The translations under genes were made by a program, and so were the position numbers. Positions 1-8,731 of a DNA stretch of 51,722 nt are shown here, piece by piece. Under the pieces are notes generated by a model, which made no database searches, was not told where the DNA came from, and saw only the letters and a list, made by a program, of their open reading frames with translations. The number at the start of each line of letters is the position of its first letter. Within the stretch, counting starts at the first letter, position 1. This stretch comes from SIG223 sp964442785 (GTDB lineage: Bacteria > Bacillota_I > Bacilli_A > RFN20 > DUOF01). The stretch is from the NCBI GenBank assembly GCA_964442785.1, contig CAYTZW010000004.1:1-51722 (forward strand). Direction: 5' to 3'.

Positions 1-467
1 GAAAAAGATTCATCTAATAATAAGATGTTTGGATTTAATATTAGAGTTCTTATCAGAGCAACTCTTTGTCTCATTCCACCTGACAATTCATTAGGATAAG
101 AATTTCTAAATTCCCAAAGTCCATATTTTTTCAATAAATCATCAATTTTATCATAATATTTTTTATCTTTAAGATGTTTTATTTCTAAAACTAAGGTTAT
201 ATTTTGATAAATTGTTCTCCATTCCAACAAATTGTCTTTTTGAAACATATATCCAGTTTGTCCATTAACGATTACTTGACCTTTGGTAGCCTTTAACAAA
301 CCACTTATGACATTCAAAATAGTTGATTTGCCACACCCACTTGGACCAACTATCGCTAGTATTTCGCCCTTATGTAAAGTAACATTAATATCTTTAAGTA
401 CTTCAAGTTCCTTAGACAAAGAATAAAAACTAATGGAAACATTTTCTAAAACTATTTCATCTTCCAC
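1..467 (-). CDS. ABC transporter ATP-binding protein, nitrate/sulfonate/thiamine-precursor type (truncated by window edge)
   Basis: Cytoplasmic ATPase that would power an ABC importer. I translated it by hand from a GTG start; AGGAG lies 8 nt upstream, and the nearby ATG runs straight into a stop. About 155 residues are visible: Walker A GPSGCGKST at 41-49, Q-loop around FQKDNLLEW at 74-82, signature LSGGM at 127-131 and Walker B ILLLDE at 147-152. The Q-loop sequence resembles the SsuB/TauB/ThiZ branch, whose members import nitrate, sulfonates or thiamine precursors. The C-terminus, including the H-loop, lies beyond the window. The partner permease and binding protein are not visible, so the substrate is unknown. 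Confidence 0.85.
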   Translation of the reverse strand, partial: MEDEIVLENVSISFYSLSKELEVLKDINVTLHKGEILAIVGPSGCGKSTILNVISGLLKATKGQVIVNGQTGYMFQKDNLLEWRTIYQNITLVLEIKHLKDKKYYDKIDDLLKKYGLWEFRNSYPNELSGGMRQRVALIRTLILNPNILLLDESF

Positions 468-616
468 CTATCTCACTCCTATTCTCTAATCTATATTATT
501 AAAAAGAAAAATAATCGTGCTTAAAAAAAACTTTAGCCTATCAAATTAAACAAAAGAAGCATTTTTGATTGTTAAGTAGTCAAATAATTGATACATTATA
601 ATTAGGAAGTGGTTTT

Positions 617-1714
617 ATGGTTAGTGAGGATTTTAAAAAACTATTCGCAGATACCTTTGAGAAAATAGCCAAAGGAACTTTAAAAGATAGTGTTGGTGAT
701 AATGTCATTATCAAACATTATTTTCAAACTTCAAACTCTCCTTATTCCACGAAAATTCCCGTTGTTAAAAACATCAATAATCCTAAATTGTTCCTAGAAA
801 AAATGGAAGAATTACATAATTTAAGAATGGATTTTTACGAAGAAATGCACGCTTCTTCTAACTGGAATTATCATCAACTAGAAGAATTTATTTTAGGTCA
901 TACTTTTTTTAGAGCAACTATTCAAGACTTTGAAAATCCTTTATCGTATTTAGAAAAAGAAATCTCTTTTTTAAAAAATGATACTATTAAAGAATTGTAC
1001 CAAAAAGGCAATTTTAATTATATAAGTGATTTTAATTACAAAGATTTAAAAAACACACAAATATGTGTCAGTTTAGAAAAAAACTTAGTAGGATTTGAAG
1101 CTAATAATTGTTTAAAAATCAAATTAGTAAATAAAGATTTTCAATATTATTTTTTGCCTGATGTTCATTTTGATTTAGATAAAAAAGAAGCCTATATAAA
1201 AGGTATTCAAAAAAGTGATGAAAATGAAGAATTAAAAAATGAACCTTGGACAAAAAAAATTCGTAAAATTACTTTTGAAGCTAATAAGGATAACCCTAAC
1301 AAAGAAAAAGTACCTCCCACTCATTTAATTTCATTACTCATCACTATCAGTTTTTTACAAACTTTAGGATATCAAAAGTTTTCTTTTCCTACTCATCACC
1401 CTCTAAGGAATCTATATTACAATGGTTATCACAAAATGGTAGCTAAAAAGGAAGCTAATAATGATGAAGAATTAAAAAGGAAACTAAAAGAAAAAGATGA
1501 TTATATTAACAATATTAATTACAACATTACCAATAGATTTTTGGATATTGTGTCCAGTTATATTGATTGTTTTCCCCAAACTCAAATACTTGATTATGGC
1601 GATGATTTAGGATATTTTACCATTGATACTTCAAGACAAAAAGAATACGAAAATAATCATTTACTTCACTTTATCCATAATCAAATACATAATAATTTTA
1701 ATATAAAAAAATAA
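617..1714 (+). CDS. hypothetical protein, 365 aa
   Basis: I do not recognise this protein. It starts at an ATG with AGGAAG about 7 nt upstream and ends at a strong terminator hairpin. It appears soluble: no signal peptide and no convincing membrane helix, apart from one short hydrophobic run near residues 235-250 (around LISLLITISFLQTLGY). It is rich in Lys, Asn, Glu and aromatic residues, with a charged, probably helical stretch near 275-300. A TATAAT sits only about 15 nt before the start, so a transcript from it would have almost no leader. It lies alone between two minus-strand genes, so it is a single-gene unit. The coding assignment is fairly secure from length and signals; no function is proposed. 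Confidence 0.75.
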   Translation: MVSEDFKKLFADTFEKIAKGTLKDSVGDNVIIKHYFQTSNSPYSTKIPVVKNINNPKLFLEKMEELHNLRMDFYEEMHASSNWNYHQLEEFILGHTFFRATIQDFENPLSYLEKEISFLKNDTIKELYQKGNFNYISDFNYKDLKNTQICVSLEKNLVGFEANNCLKIKLVNKDFQYYFLPDVHFDLDKKEAYIKGIQKSDENEELKNEPWTKKIRKITFEANKDNPNKEKVPPTHLISLLITISFLQTLGYQKFSFPTHHPLRNLYYNGYHKMVAKKEANNDEELKRKLKEKDDYINNINYNITNRFLDIVSSYIDCFPQTQILDYGDDLGYFTIDTSRQKEYENNHLLHFIHNQIHNNFNIKK

Positions 1715-1755
1715 AAGAAAGTTAAGGTGTAAGAACACTTAAAACTTTCTTTTTT
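1714..1755 (+). terminator. Rho-independent terminator after the 365-aa gene
   Basis: AAAGAAAGTT (1714-1723) pairs perfectly with AACTTTCTTT (1743-1752). An inner stem pairs GGTGT with ACACT around an AAGA loop. A T-run follows on the plus strand. The minus strand also ends in T-rich sequence, so the hairpin may work in both directions. Confidence 0.8.
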
Positions 1756-1759
1756 CATT

Positions 1760-1833
1760 GCTAGATTTTCACTAGCTTCTACTGCAGTAGACCTTTCTAC
1801 AAGGGCGTTACTTAGAGGTGAGTTTTTCACCTC
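1760..1833 (-). other. cluster of four hairpins: possible IS200/IS605 tnpB 3'-end (omega-RNA) remnant or structured small RNA
   Basis: Directly downstream of the M60 peptidase gene, four inverted repeats follow each other. They are GAGGTGA/TCACCTC (1815-1821 with 1827-1833), CCTT/AAGG (1792-1795 with 1801-1804), the perfect palindrome CTACTGCAGTAG (1779-1790), and GCTAG/CTAGC (1760-1764 with 1772-1776). The terminator at 1714-1755 makes a fifth. The stretch looks less AT-rich than its surroundings. An open frame crosses it on the minus strand and encodes ALVERSTAVEASENLAMK. From memory, this resembles tails of TnpB proteins of IS605-type elements, whose gene ends overlap omega-RNA. No upstream tnpB is present. 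The hairpins are seen; the origin is inference. Confidence 0.4.
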
Positions 1834-1871
1834 GATATTATTATTTACCAAAATAAATAAATTATACATTT

Positions 1872-4800
1872 TTATTTAATCGTAAAAGAATCCACTTGAA
1901 TATTACCTTTTAAAACCGTTATTTTCACTTGATGTTTTTTGTCCTTTAAAACATCTGATAAATAAACCATTGAGATAGAGTTATTTCCTTCTAATTCGAT
2001 TTCTTTTACATCATTATCTATTTCTATTTTAATTTTACATTTTTCACTTTGTTTCACATAAAGTCCAAATTGAGTGCCTTTAAATGAATACTTAATTACT
2101 CCATTTCCTTCAATTAAATGTCCATAAGTAGCCATTTCTTTACTAATCTTAAATTTACCTTTTTTGGTATTATAATACTCTAATTCATCTAAAGATTTTA
2201 AACTACCACTATACTGATAACTTAAATTAATTTGAGCCATACTAACATATCTATGAGAGTCCGTATCGGTAACTACTAATCTATAATACCTTATTTTACT
2301 TTCCTGAAAACTAACTTGAAGCATTTTATTAGAATAAGTAAGATTAGTATATTCTCCTAATAAACTTAAAGAATTAAGACTTTCTCCACCATACAATTTA
2401 AAAGTTGTTGGCATATGAACTTGTCCTGAATTTCTTCCTATAATAGTTAATGTATTTGCACGTATCGTTTTTCCTAAATCAACGGTTAGAATAAAAGGAT
2501 TATCTTCACTTATAAAATTATTTTGGTCGCTATGATAAAAAGTATCCAAACTATCATCAAAAATGTTCTCAATTTTAGTGGTATTATCCCATTCAAGATA
2601 GTTTTCTAAAGAAACCAAACTTCCCTTATAAGTTGTCGAAATAACTTCATTAACTTGATAATCACGATGATATTTATCTTCACTTACATAATCTTGATAA
2701 AAATAATCAACATTGGATATATTTTCACTAGGAATAGAGATAATCGTTTCCACATCATTTTCCATTTTTACGAATTGAAGTTCACTAAAAGCATCATTCG
2801 TAGTAGATAAGGTAATTTCTTTAAAATAAATATAATCTCCTTTTTTTAAATCATAATACTCCGTTTTAGTAGTATTATGTCCATTTCCAAATACCGAGAT
2901 AACTTGCTTATAATTCTTATCATTAAAAGCTAAATATAAAGTATTATTACCACGACCACACCTTAGATTTAAAGCATATTTTCCACTTTCTTCAATATAT
3001 ATTTTACCTTCAACAATCCCAATTTGATTAGGATTAATGCCATTTATAAAACTACTATTAATAGAGTTTTTTTCAACATCTTTATAACCTGCAAAATCAT
3101 TAAGCACGGCATCTTCTACGGTATCATATAATTTCGTATCATAAATATATTTTGTTTTAGTTAAATTCTTTCCTACTGTTTGTCTTAAATTAATCGTTAA
3201 AATAACATCTTCTATTTCAAAATCAGAGTGATTTAATTCCACGACCACTTTCATAATTCCAGAATATTCCTTACTACTTGGCGTGTATTTATAAACATTA
3301 TCGCTAACTTTAACAATTTTTCCCGAAGCAGGAGAAGAAACACTTTTAATTCTATAAGTAACATCATCAGGAACGACTAAATAGGAATTGAAATCAAGAA
3401 AATAATCTTCTCCTTTATTTATTTTATAAGGTCTTACTGTTTCAATAAAAACTTCTTTTTTACCCACTAAATAACTTCTTCCAGTTTGATACAAGGAAGC
3501 AACAGGAACAAAAACAGGTAAACCTTTATTGATATATTTTTCTTTAACTTCTTCTGAAAGAGATTGATTTAAAATAGTTTCAAAATAATAAGTTAGGTCA
3601 TATCCAGTAACCGAACAGAGAGCATCATACCAAGCATCAGCACTATTTTTCCCCGCATCTAACTTCGTTGCTTGAATAAAATTATCTACTCCAAAAGAAT
3701 GAATAATATCTGCATAAATATTTAAAGAAGTCTGTGGTTCACCACTTTTAGATAAACTTAAGGTTTCTTTCAAACTCCTAGAAGGGTCGGTAAAACGATT
3801 CCACCCATTTCCTAAAGTAGAGTCATCTTCACTTCTCGCAGAAGAAATATCGGTATATAAAACATACGATAATAAACTAGTTGCATTATTAGAAACTTCT
3901 CCACTTGGAGCAATACCATAATTTTGATAATGATGATTAAACTCGTGAATAGTTCCCCACATACCAGAAGTGGTAAAATTTTTATAATCTAAACTACCAC
4001 TCATCCAATTAACAGGAGCATTAACCCATTTATTACCACCTACAAAAGCCACCGCCGCACCAGCTGCCACAAAAGTATCATAAACAAAACCAACACCAAT
4101 ATATTTATTAGAAGAAACTGGAACTTCATTAGAAGTCCTAATAATCTTTTCCCACAAATCAGCAACTTTCATTAAGTTATCATAATCATAATTACCATAT
4201 TTACTAGGACCAGAATGTCTAACTCCCGTATCCCAAATTTCAAAATCATAATATGGAGCAGAAAAAGTTTTCATTTTTTCAACATCTTCCCTTGTTGTTT
4301 GACCATAAATAAAACAAGCATATTGAACTGCCCCTGATATCACAACACTAAACTCACTATCAAAATTTTCAGGATACAAATAAATAGGGCCACCTAAATA
4401 ATTTCCTACATAGCCAACCGTATCTTCTATTTTCATAATATTACCTAAATTAGGCATTCGAGAAAAATCATCTCTAGCTTTCCAAATATTATTATTTACA
4501 TTTCGATGACTTGTTTGTCCAACTACCACCGTTAAAGAACCTATTTTCGCTAAATCTTCACTAGAAATTTCAATTTTAACAACTTCCCCTGCAGGAGCAT
4601 ATAAACCAGTCAAATAATTTCTCACTTCATTAGGTTTAAGACTAACTTTAGCAACAACAGCTTCTTCATCATCACTAACATCTCCATAATACATTCCTAC
4701 TGCAGAAGTATGTTTATACAACTTTCTATTAATAGAAACATTATCAAGATACAAATTACCGTCTTTGTCCATAGAATTATAAGTTGTCGAAGAAGCTCTA

Positions 4801-5096
4801 AGCAAACTATCTTCTTGCAAAATATTATCTTTTTCTTCATCAGTAATATTACTTAAACTAGTCCCATAAACAGGATATCTACTATTTAACCCTTCATTAG
4901 AAACAGAAGAAGGAATATTCCTTGAAACAGTCCCTAAAATCTGTGTGTTTTGCCCTATTTTACTAGTAACTTTATTATCAATTACAAATCTATCTAAATC
5001 ATCTTTTTTCATCATATTACCGATAGAAATAATACCTACAATAATTACTACCAACAATAATGAAAAAATAACATAAATACTCTTATCTCTTTTCAT
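1872..5096 (-). CDS. M60-family (enhancin/mucinase-type) zinc metallopeptidase with C-terminal discoidin-like domain
   Basis: Large surface or secreted zinc peptidase of 1074 aa. A hydrophobic helix at about residues 8-28 follows MKRDK and is a signal peptide or anchor. The gluzincin site is HEFNHH at 384-389 (H384, E385, H388), with the third ligand E400 in GEVSNN, the pattern typical of M60-like peptidases. These enzymes cleave O-glycosylated mucins in gut symbionts and pathogens. Around residues 840-985 lies an F5/8 type C (discoidin) carbohydrate-binding domain (VDLGKTIRANTLTI, then RYYRLVV). The regions at about 570-840 and 990-1074 look like beta-sandwich accessory modules. No LPXTG sorting signal is seen. 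It is a single-gene unit with AAGGAG before the ATG. Family call firm; mucin as substrate is inferred. Confidence 0.92.
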   Translation of the reverse strand: MKRDKSIYVIFSLLLVVIIVGIISIGNMMKKDDLDRFVIDNKVTSKIGQNTQILGTVSRNIPSSVSNEGLNSRYPVYGTSLSNITDEEKDNILQEDSLLRASSTTYNSMDKDGNLYLDNVSINRKLYKHTSAVGMYYGDVSDDEEAVVAKVSLKPNEVRNYLTGLYAPAGEVVKIEISSEDLAKIGSLTVVVGQTSHRNVNNNIWKARDDFSRMPNLGNIMKIEDTVGYVGNYLGGPIYLYPENFDSEFSVVISGAVQYACFIYGQTTREDVEKMKTFSAPYYDFEIWDTGVRHSGPSKYGNYDYDNLMKVADLWEKIIRTSNEVPVSSNKYIGVGFVYDTFVAAGAAVAFVGGNKWVNAPVNWMSGSLDYKNFTTSGMWGTIHEFNHHYQNYGIAPSGEVSNNATSLLSYVLYTDISSARSEDDSTLGNGWNRFTDPSRSLKETLSLSKSGEPQTSLNIYADIIHSFGVDNFIQATKLDAGKNSADAWYDALCSVTGYDLTYYFETILNQSLSEEVKEKYINKGLPVFVPVASLYQTGRSYLVGKKEVFIETVRPYKINKGEDYFLDFNSYLVVPDDVTYRIKSVSSPASGKIVKVSDNVYKYTPSSKEYSGIMKVVVELNHSDFEIEDVILTINLRQTVGKNLTKTKYIYDTKLYDTVEDAVLNDFAGYKDVEKNSINSSFINGINPNQIGIVEGKIYIEESGKYALNLRCGRGNNTLYLAFNDKNYKQVISVFGNGHNTTKTEYYDLKKGDYIYFKEITLSTTNDAFSELQFVKMENDVETIISIPSENISNVDYFYQDYVSEDKYHRDYQVNEVISTTYKGSLVSLENYLEWDNTTKIENIFDDSLDTFYHSDQNNFISEDNPFILTVDLGKTIRANTLTIIGRNSGQVHMPTTFKLYGGESLNSLSLLGEYTNLTYSNKMLQVSFQESKIRYYRLVVTDTDSHRYVSMAQINLSYQYSGSLKSLDELEYYNTKKGKFKISKEMATYGHLIEGNGVIKYSFKGTQFGLYVKQSEKCKIKIEIDNDVKEIELEGNNSISMVYLSDVLKDKKHQVKITVLKGNIQVDSFTIK

Positions 5097-5194
5097 TTTT
5101 TTCTCCTTTTACTTCCATAAAATATTTTAAAATATCTTAGAACAAAATTAAACAATAATATAAAAAAGTACGTCTTCTATACTACTTAAAATCC

Positions 5195-5222
5195 TTGACA
5201 TATATATATATATATGTATAAT
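5195..5222 (+). promoter_or_regulatory. consensus sigma-A promoter with TA-dinucleotide repeat spacer
   Basis: TTGACA at 5195-5200 and TATAAT at 5217-5222 are both perfect hexamers, separated by 16 bp. The spacer is almost entirely alternating TA (seven TA units plus a T, then G). Gain or loss of one repeat unit would change the spacing to 18 or 14 bp. Confidence 0.85.
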
Positions 5223-5249
5223 TTAAGCCAAGGAGGAGAAAGTAAAAAT

Positions 5250-5750
5250 ATGAAATTAAACGGTCTAGTAAAAAGAATTATTGGAGCAGTTGCAGGTCTA
5301 TTTGGTTTATGCTTTGCCCTAGTCGGAGAGAACATCAAAGGTACAACTAAAATAACAGTAGGTGGAACAACAACTAAATATTCTGGCAATCAAAAGTTCT
5401 TTGATTTCTTAAGTGATGCTAAAGAGTTAAAAGTGTTTGATACAAACAGAGTATTATTTTGGATTGCTTTTGTTCTAATAATTATTGCTTTTGTTTGGTT
5501 CATTTTTGCTATTGTTGCAGAATTTGCAGAAAACAAAAAACTTGCTAAAATCGCTAACAAATATAGCAAATATGTTTCTATCGTTTTAGTAGTTGCAGTT
5601 GTTTTAATTTCTGTTGCTGGAATTATCCCAGAAACTGAAAAAGTATTTGAAGCAAAAAGAACTATGACAGCTTCTGTATTTTCATCTTTGTGGTATTATC
5701 TATTAGCAGTTACTGCTATTGGTAGTGCAGCTGTTGAATTTGCAGCATAG
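5250..5750 (+). CDS. small four-helix membrane protein, unknown function
   Basis: Predicted 166-aa integral membrane protein that I do not recognise. The start is the ATG at 5250, preceded by AGGAGGAGA; a frame extension upstream would run into the promoter. Hydrophobic helices are at roughly 7-27, 68-92, 106-128 and 143-165. Between the first two lies an extracytoplasmic-looking loop rich in Thr, Gly and Lys (VGGTTTKYSGN), and a Lys-rich stretch lies near 95-106. It is expressed from a consensus promoter with a TA-repeat spacer and ends at a strong hairpin, so it is monocistronic. The strong signals suggest high and possibly variable expression. It is divergent from the M60 peptidase gene. 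Confidence 0.8.
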   Translation: MKLNGLVKRIIGAVAGLFGLCFALVGENIKGTTKITVGGTTTKYSGNQKFFDFLSDAKELKVFDTNRVLFWIAFVLIIIAFVWFIFAIVAEFAENKKLAKIANKYSKYVSIVLVVAVVLISVAGIIPETEKVFEAKRTMTASVFSSLWYYLLAVTAIGSAAVEFAA

Positions 5751-5769
5751 TAAATAATTTATAAAAAAA

Positions 5770-5798
5770 AGGAGATTTTGAAAATCTCTTTTTTTATT
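5770..5798. terminator. bidirectional terminator
   Basis: GAGATTTT/AAAATCTC (5772-5779 with 5781-5788) is followed by seven T on the plus strand and preceded by a run of A. It can therefore serve both the small membrane protein gene and the convergent smpB. Confidence 0.8.
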
Positions 5799-5800
5799 GT

Positions 5801-6241
5801 CTAATATTTCATACTTTTAGCGATTTCTCTTTGTAAATCTCTTTCTTTTTCACTTTGTCTTTTATCGTAAGTATGTTTTCCTTTAGCTAAAGCAATTTCT
5901 AATTTTGCTTTACCATTTAATAAATACATTTTAGTAGGAACTAAAGTATATCCTTTTTTTTCAACTTTATTTCCTAATTTATATATTTCTCTTTTATGTA
6001 ATAATAATTTTCGGGTTCTTGTTTCTTCGTGATTAAAAATATTTCCTTCTTTGTAAGTAGAAATATGAGCATTAAATAAAAAAGCTTCTCCATTTTTTAT
6101 AAGAATATAACTATCTCTTAAGTTTACTTTATGTTCACGAATGGATTTTATTTCTGTTCCTTTTAAAACAATGCCACATTCAAAAAAATCTTCCAAAAAG
6201 TATTCGTGTTTAGCTTGTCTATTTTCGCTTACGATTTCCAT
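5801..6241 (-). CDS. smpB: SsrA-binding protein SmpB
   Basis: Binds tmRNA and brings it to ribosomes stalled on broken mRNA (trans-translation). The 146-aa length is normal. The characteristic segments are present: EYFLEDFFECGIVLKGTEIKS near the N-terminus, NLRDSYILI, the HKREI stretch, and a basic C-terminal tail (KGKHTYDKRQSEKERDLQREI), which occupies the decoding centre. Its start lies inside the end of rnr (23-bp overlap), implying translational coupling. The rnr-smpB pairing is typical of Bacillota and makes sense because RNase R degrades the non-stop mRNAs released by trans-translation. The ssrA gene is not in this window. Confidence 0.97.
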   Translation of the reverse strand: MEIVSENRQAKHEYFLEDFFECGIVLKGTEIKSIREHKVNLRDSYILIKNGEAFLFNAHISTYKEGNIFNHEETRTRKLLLHKREIYKLGNKVEKKGYTLVPTKMYLLNGKAKLEIALAKGKHTYDKRQSEKERDLQREIAKSMKY

Positions 6242-8318
6242 TCTTTTTTGCCTCTTTTCTTAAAATTTCAAAATTAATATCCCCGTGAGTTTTATCTACG
6301 GAAATAACTTTAACTTTGACTTTATCTCCTATTCTAATTTGTCTTTTGGTTCTTATTCCTATTGCGGATAAAGTTTTTTCATTAAAGACATAATAGTCAT
6401 CTTTCATACTTTCATAAGATGCCATTCCTTCGACTGTATTGTATAATTCAATGAAAACACCTTTAGAATTAGCAGAACTAATCACGCCTTCATAAATCAT
6501 TCCTATTTTAGAAGACATAAATTCGGCTTTTTTAATAGTTTCAACTTCTCTTTCTACCTCGATTGCTTTTCTTTCCATTAAAGATGACTGTTCACATTTA
6601 TATGCTAGTAAGTTAATCATTTCTTTTTCATCATCGAAATAGTTATTTTCAAAAACATATTTTCTTAATAAGCGATGAACCTCTAAATCAGGATATCTTC
6701 TTATTGGAGAAGTGAAGTGGGTATAGCATTTACTAGCTAAACCAAAATGTCCAATGTTCTCTACTTGATATTTAGCCTTAGCCATACTTCTTAAAAGGAA
6801 AGTACCTAAAACATTTTTTTCTCTTTCATCTTTGCAATTATTTAATAAATCTTGTAATTGCTTTGCAAAAACTCCTTCTTTTCCTACTTTTATTCGATAG
6901 CCCATAGTATTTGCAATAGCATAAAAATTCTTAATTTTCTTTTCCACTGGTTTATCGTGAACACGATATAAAAAAGGTAATTTTAACCAAAAGATATGAC
7001 TAGCAACCGTTTCATTAGCACTTATCATAAAGGCTTCAATTAAATTTTCTGCCTTGTCTTGAACTCTTACTACAATATCTTTTACCTTATTGTTTTCCAT
7101 AATAAACTTTGCTTCAGGAATATCTAACTCGATTTCTCCATTTTCTTTTCTTCTTTGTTGCAAAACAGTTGCTAATTCCAAAGCATTATCTAACATATTA
7201 CAAATATCTTTACTTAAAGATGTTTTTTCTCCATAAAAGTGTTTATTAACTTCTTTATAGGTTAATCTTGCTTTTGACCTAATAATAGAAGGATACAAAT
7301 CATATTTTATCAAAGAACCTGTGTTATCAAAATCCATTTCACAAGTTAAAGTCAATCTATCTTCATTAGGTAAAAGAGAACATATTCCATTAGATAATTG
7401 AGGTGGTAACATTGGAACTACTTTATTAACCATATATATTGAAGTTCCTCTTAAAAATGCTTCTTTATCAAGTTCAGATTGGTCTTTTACATAATAAGAA
7501 ACATCAGCGATACAAACATATAATTTATAACCTTGTTTCGTTTTTTCAACCATTATGGCATCATCATAATCTAAAGCATCATCGCCGTCGATAGTAACAA
7601 TAAGTTTATCCGTTAAATCTTTACGATTGTTTCCTTCACTTTTTAAAATAATCGCAGGAATTTTTTTAACTTCTTCCATAACGGAAACTGGAAAATCCAC
7701 TCGAACTTCATTTTTAGCTAAAATAGATAAAATATCTACTCCAGGGTCATTTTTATGACCTAATACTCCAACAACGTGTCCTACTAAACCAATATTGTTA
7801 GTCTTTAATAAACAAACGATTTTATGACCGTTTACAAGACCAACTCTACTTGGTTTATCAACATAGATTTTTTCTTTCAAATTGTTATCATCAGGCAATA
7901 AAAAGCCATTTTCGTATTCACCTACAACACTAGTTAATCCCCTTTTTAAAATAGAATAAACCTTTCCTTCCGTTCTTCCTTTTAAAACTTGAATTAATAC
8001 TTCATCTTTAAAAATAGCACCTTTTAAATTATCTTTATCAATATATATTTCTTCTTCAAAATCATTCAAAGAAGCAAAAGCAAAATGTTTCTTAACACTT
8101 ACAATACTACCTTTATAAATATCAAGGCTTTTAGGAAGATGATACAAATCACGATTTGTTCTAACTACTTCGCCTTCTTCTTCTAAAGCATTCATTAATT
8201 TTACAAAATCAATATAATCTTCCGAATTAATCAAATTAAAGGCAGCACGAAAACCTCTTAAATCCAAAGGATAATATTCTGCTTTAGACATAAAATTTAA
8301 AATATCTTCTTTTTTCAT
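6219..8318 (-). CDS. rnr: ribonuclease R
   Basis: Processive 3'-5' exoribonuclease of the RNB family that degrades structured RNA and cooperates with SmpB/tmRNA. 699 aa. Order: N-terminal winged-helix-like region (1-60), cold-shock OB folds (about 70-215), RNB catalytic domain starting at about 242 with TIDGDDALDYDDAI carrying the metal-binding aspartates, the HFTSPIRRYPDL motif later in the domain, and a C-terminal S1 domain (about 610-690, GVISSANSKGVFIELYN). It ends in a basic tail (KKNGNRKRK). GGAGGTGG precedes the ATG. It sits between secG and smpB, as in Bacillus, and a terminator-like hairpin separates it from secG. Confidence 0.97.
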   Translation of the reverse strand: MKKEDILNFMSKAEYYPLDLRGFRAAFNLINSEDYIDFVKLMNALEEEGEVVRTNRDLYHLPKSLDIYKGSIVSVKKHFAFASLNDFEEEIYIDKDNLKGAIFKDEVLIQVLKGRTEGKVYSILKRGLTSVVGEYENGFLLPDDNNLKEKIYVDKPSRVGLVNGHKIVCLLKTNNIGLVGHVVGVLGHKNDPGVDILSILAKNEVRVDFPVSVMEEVKKIPAIILKSEGNNRKDLTDKLIVTIDGDDALDYDDAIMVEKTKQGYKLYVCIADVSYYVKDQSELDKEAFLRGTSIYMVNKVVPMLPPQLSNGICSLLPNEDRLTLTCEMDFDNTGSLIKYDLYPSIIRSKARLTYKEVNKHFYGEKTSLSKDICNMLDNALELATVLQQRRKENGEIELDIPEAKFIMENNKVKDIVVRVQDKAENLIEAFMISANETVASHIFWLKLPFLYRVHDKPVEKKIKNFYAIANTMGYRIKVGKEGVFAKQLQDLLNNCKDEREKNVLGTFLLRSMAKAKYQVENIGHFGLASKCYTHFTSPIRRYPDLEVHRLLRKYVFENNYFDDEKEMINLLAYKCEQSSLMERKAIEVEREVETIKKAEFMSSKIGMIYEGVISSANSKGVFIELYNTVEGMASYESMKDDYYVFNEKTLSAIGIRTKRQIRIGDKVKVKVISVDKTHGDINFEILRKEAKKNGNRKRK

Positions 8319-8326
8319 TCTACCAC

Positions 8327-8358
8327 CTCCAAAAATAAAAGAGCTTTGGAAAGCTCTT
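8327..8358 (-). terminator. hairpin between secG and rnr
   Basis: AAGAGCTTT/AAAGCTCTT (8339-8347 with 8350-8358) overlaps the secG stop codon. On the minus strand it is followed by TTATTTTT, directly before the rnr ribosome-binding site. It probably attenuates read-through from secG into rnr. Confidence 0.7.
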
Positions 8359-8590
8359 ATTTAACATATAATCTAACTAACAAAACTAAAACAAAGAAAA
8401 CAATTCCTAATGTTAAAGTAAGCCTTGAGAAAAATAATTCAGGACCTCTTTCCTTAGAAGAAGCGAAAACATTAAGTCCATTTCCTCCTGTGAAAGCACC
8501 AGAAGCACCTTCAGATTTTCCTCCTTGTAATAAAGTTAAAATAACTATCCACGCTGCTACTATCAATAATAAAACATCTAACCAATGCAT
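8357..8590 (-). CDS. secG: preprotein translocase subunit SecG
   Basis: Small membrane subunit of the SecYEG channel, 77 aa. Two transmembrane helices (about 3-20 and 55-75) flank the conserved cytoplasmic loop LLQGGKSEGASGAFTGGNG, which is diagnostic of SecG. The position upstream of rnr-smpB matches Bacillus subtilis, where secG is followed by yvaK, rnr and smpB; the yvaK esterase is absent here. The stop codon is embedded in a terminator-like hairpin. SecA, its motor partner, is encoded at 13.4-15.9 kb. Confidence 0.95.
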   Translation of the reverse strand: MHWLDVLLLIVAAWIVILTLLQGGKSEGASGAFTGGNGLNVFASSKERGPELFFSRLTLTLGIVFFVLVLLVRLYVK

Positions 8591-8699
8591 TTTTCATACC
8601 TCATTTCTAAAATTAATGTCTACACTAAAATACTATATAGTATTTAAACACTAAAATCAATTACAAAAATTCTACTTTTGCAATTTTTTACTAAATTTG

Positions 8700-8731
8700 T
8701 TGATTAAAAAAGGAGCAACTATTGTTGCCCT
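8700..8731 (-). terminator. terminator of uvrB
   Basis: On the minus strand GGGCAAC, loop AATA, GTTGCTCC and then TTTTTT form an intrinsic terminator. Its upstream arm contains the last codons and the stop of uvrB. Confidence 0.75.

Noticed and set aside
8346..8654. Plus-strand frame opposite secG
   Set aside because: SecG on the minus strand is a clear family member with its own terminator; the opposite frame is an antisense shadow.
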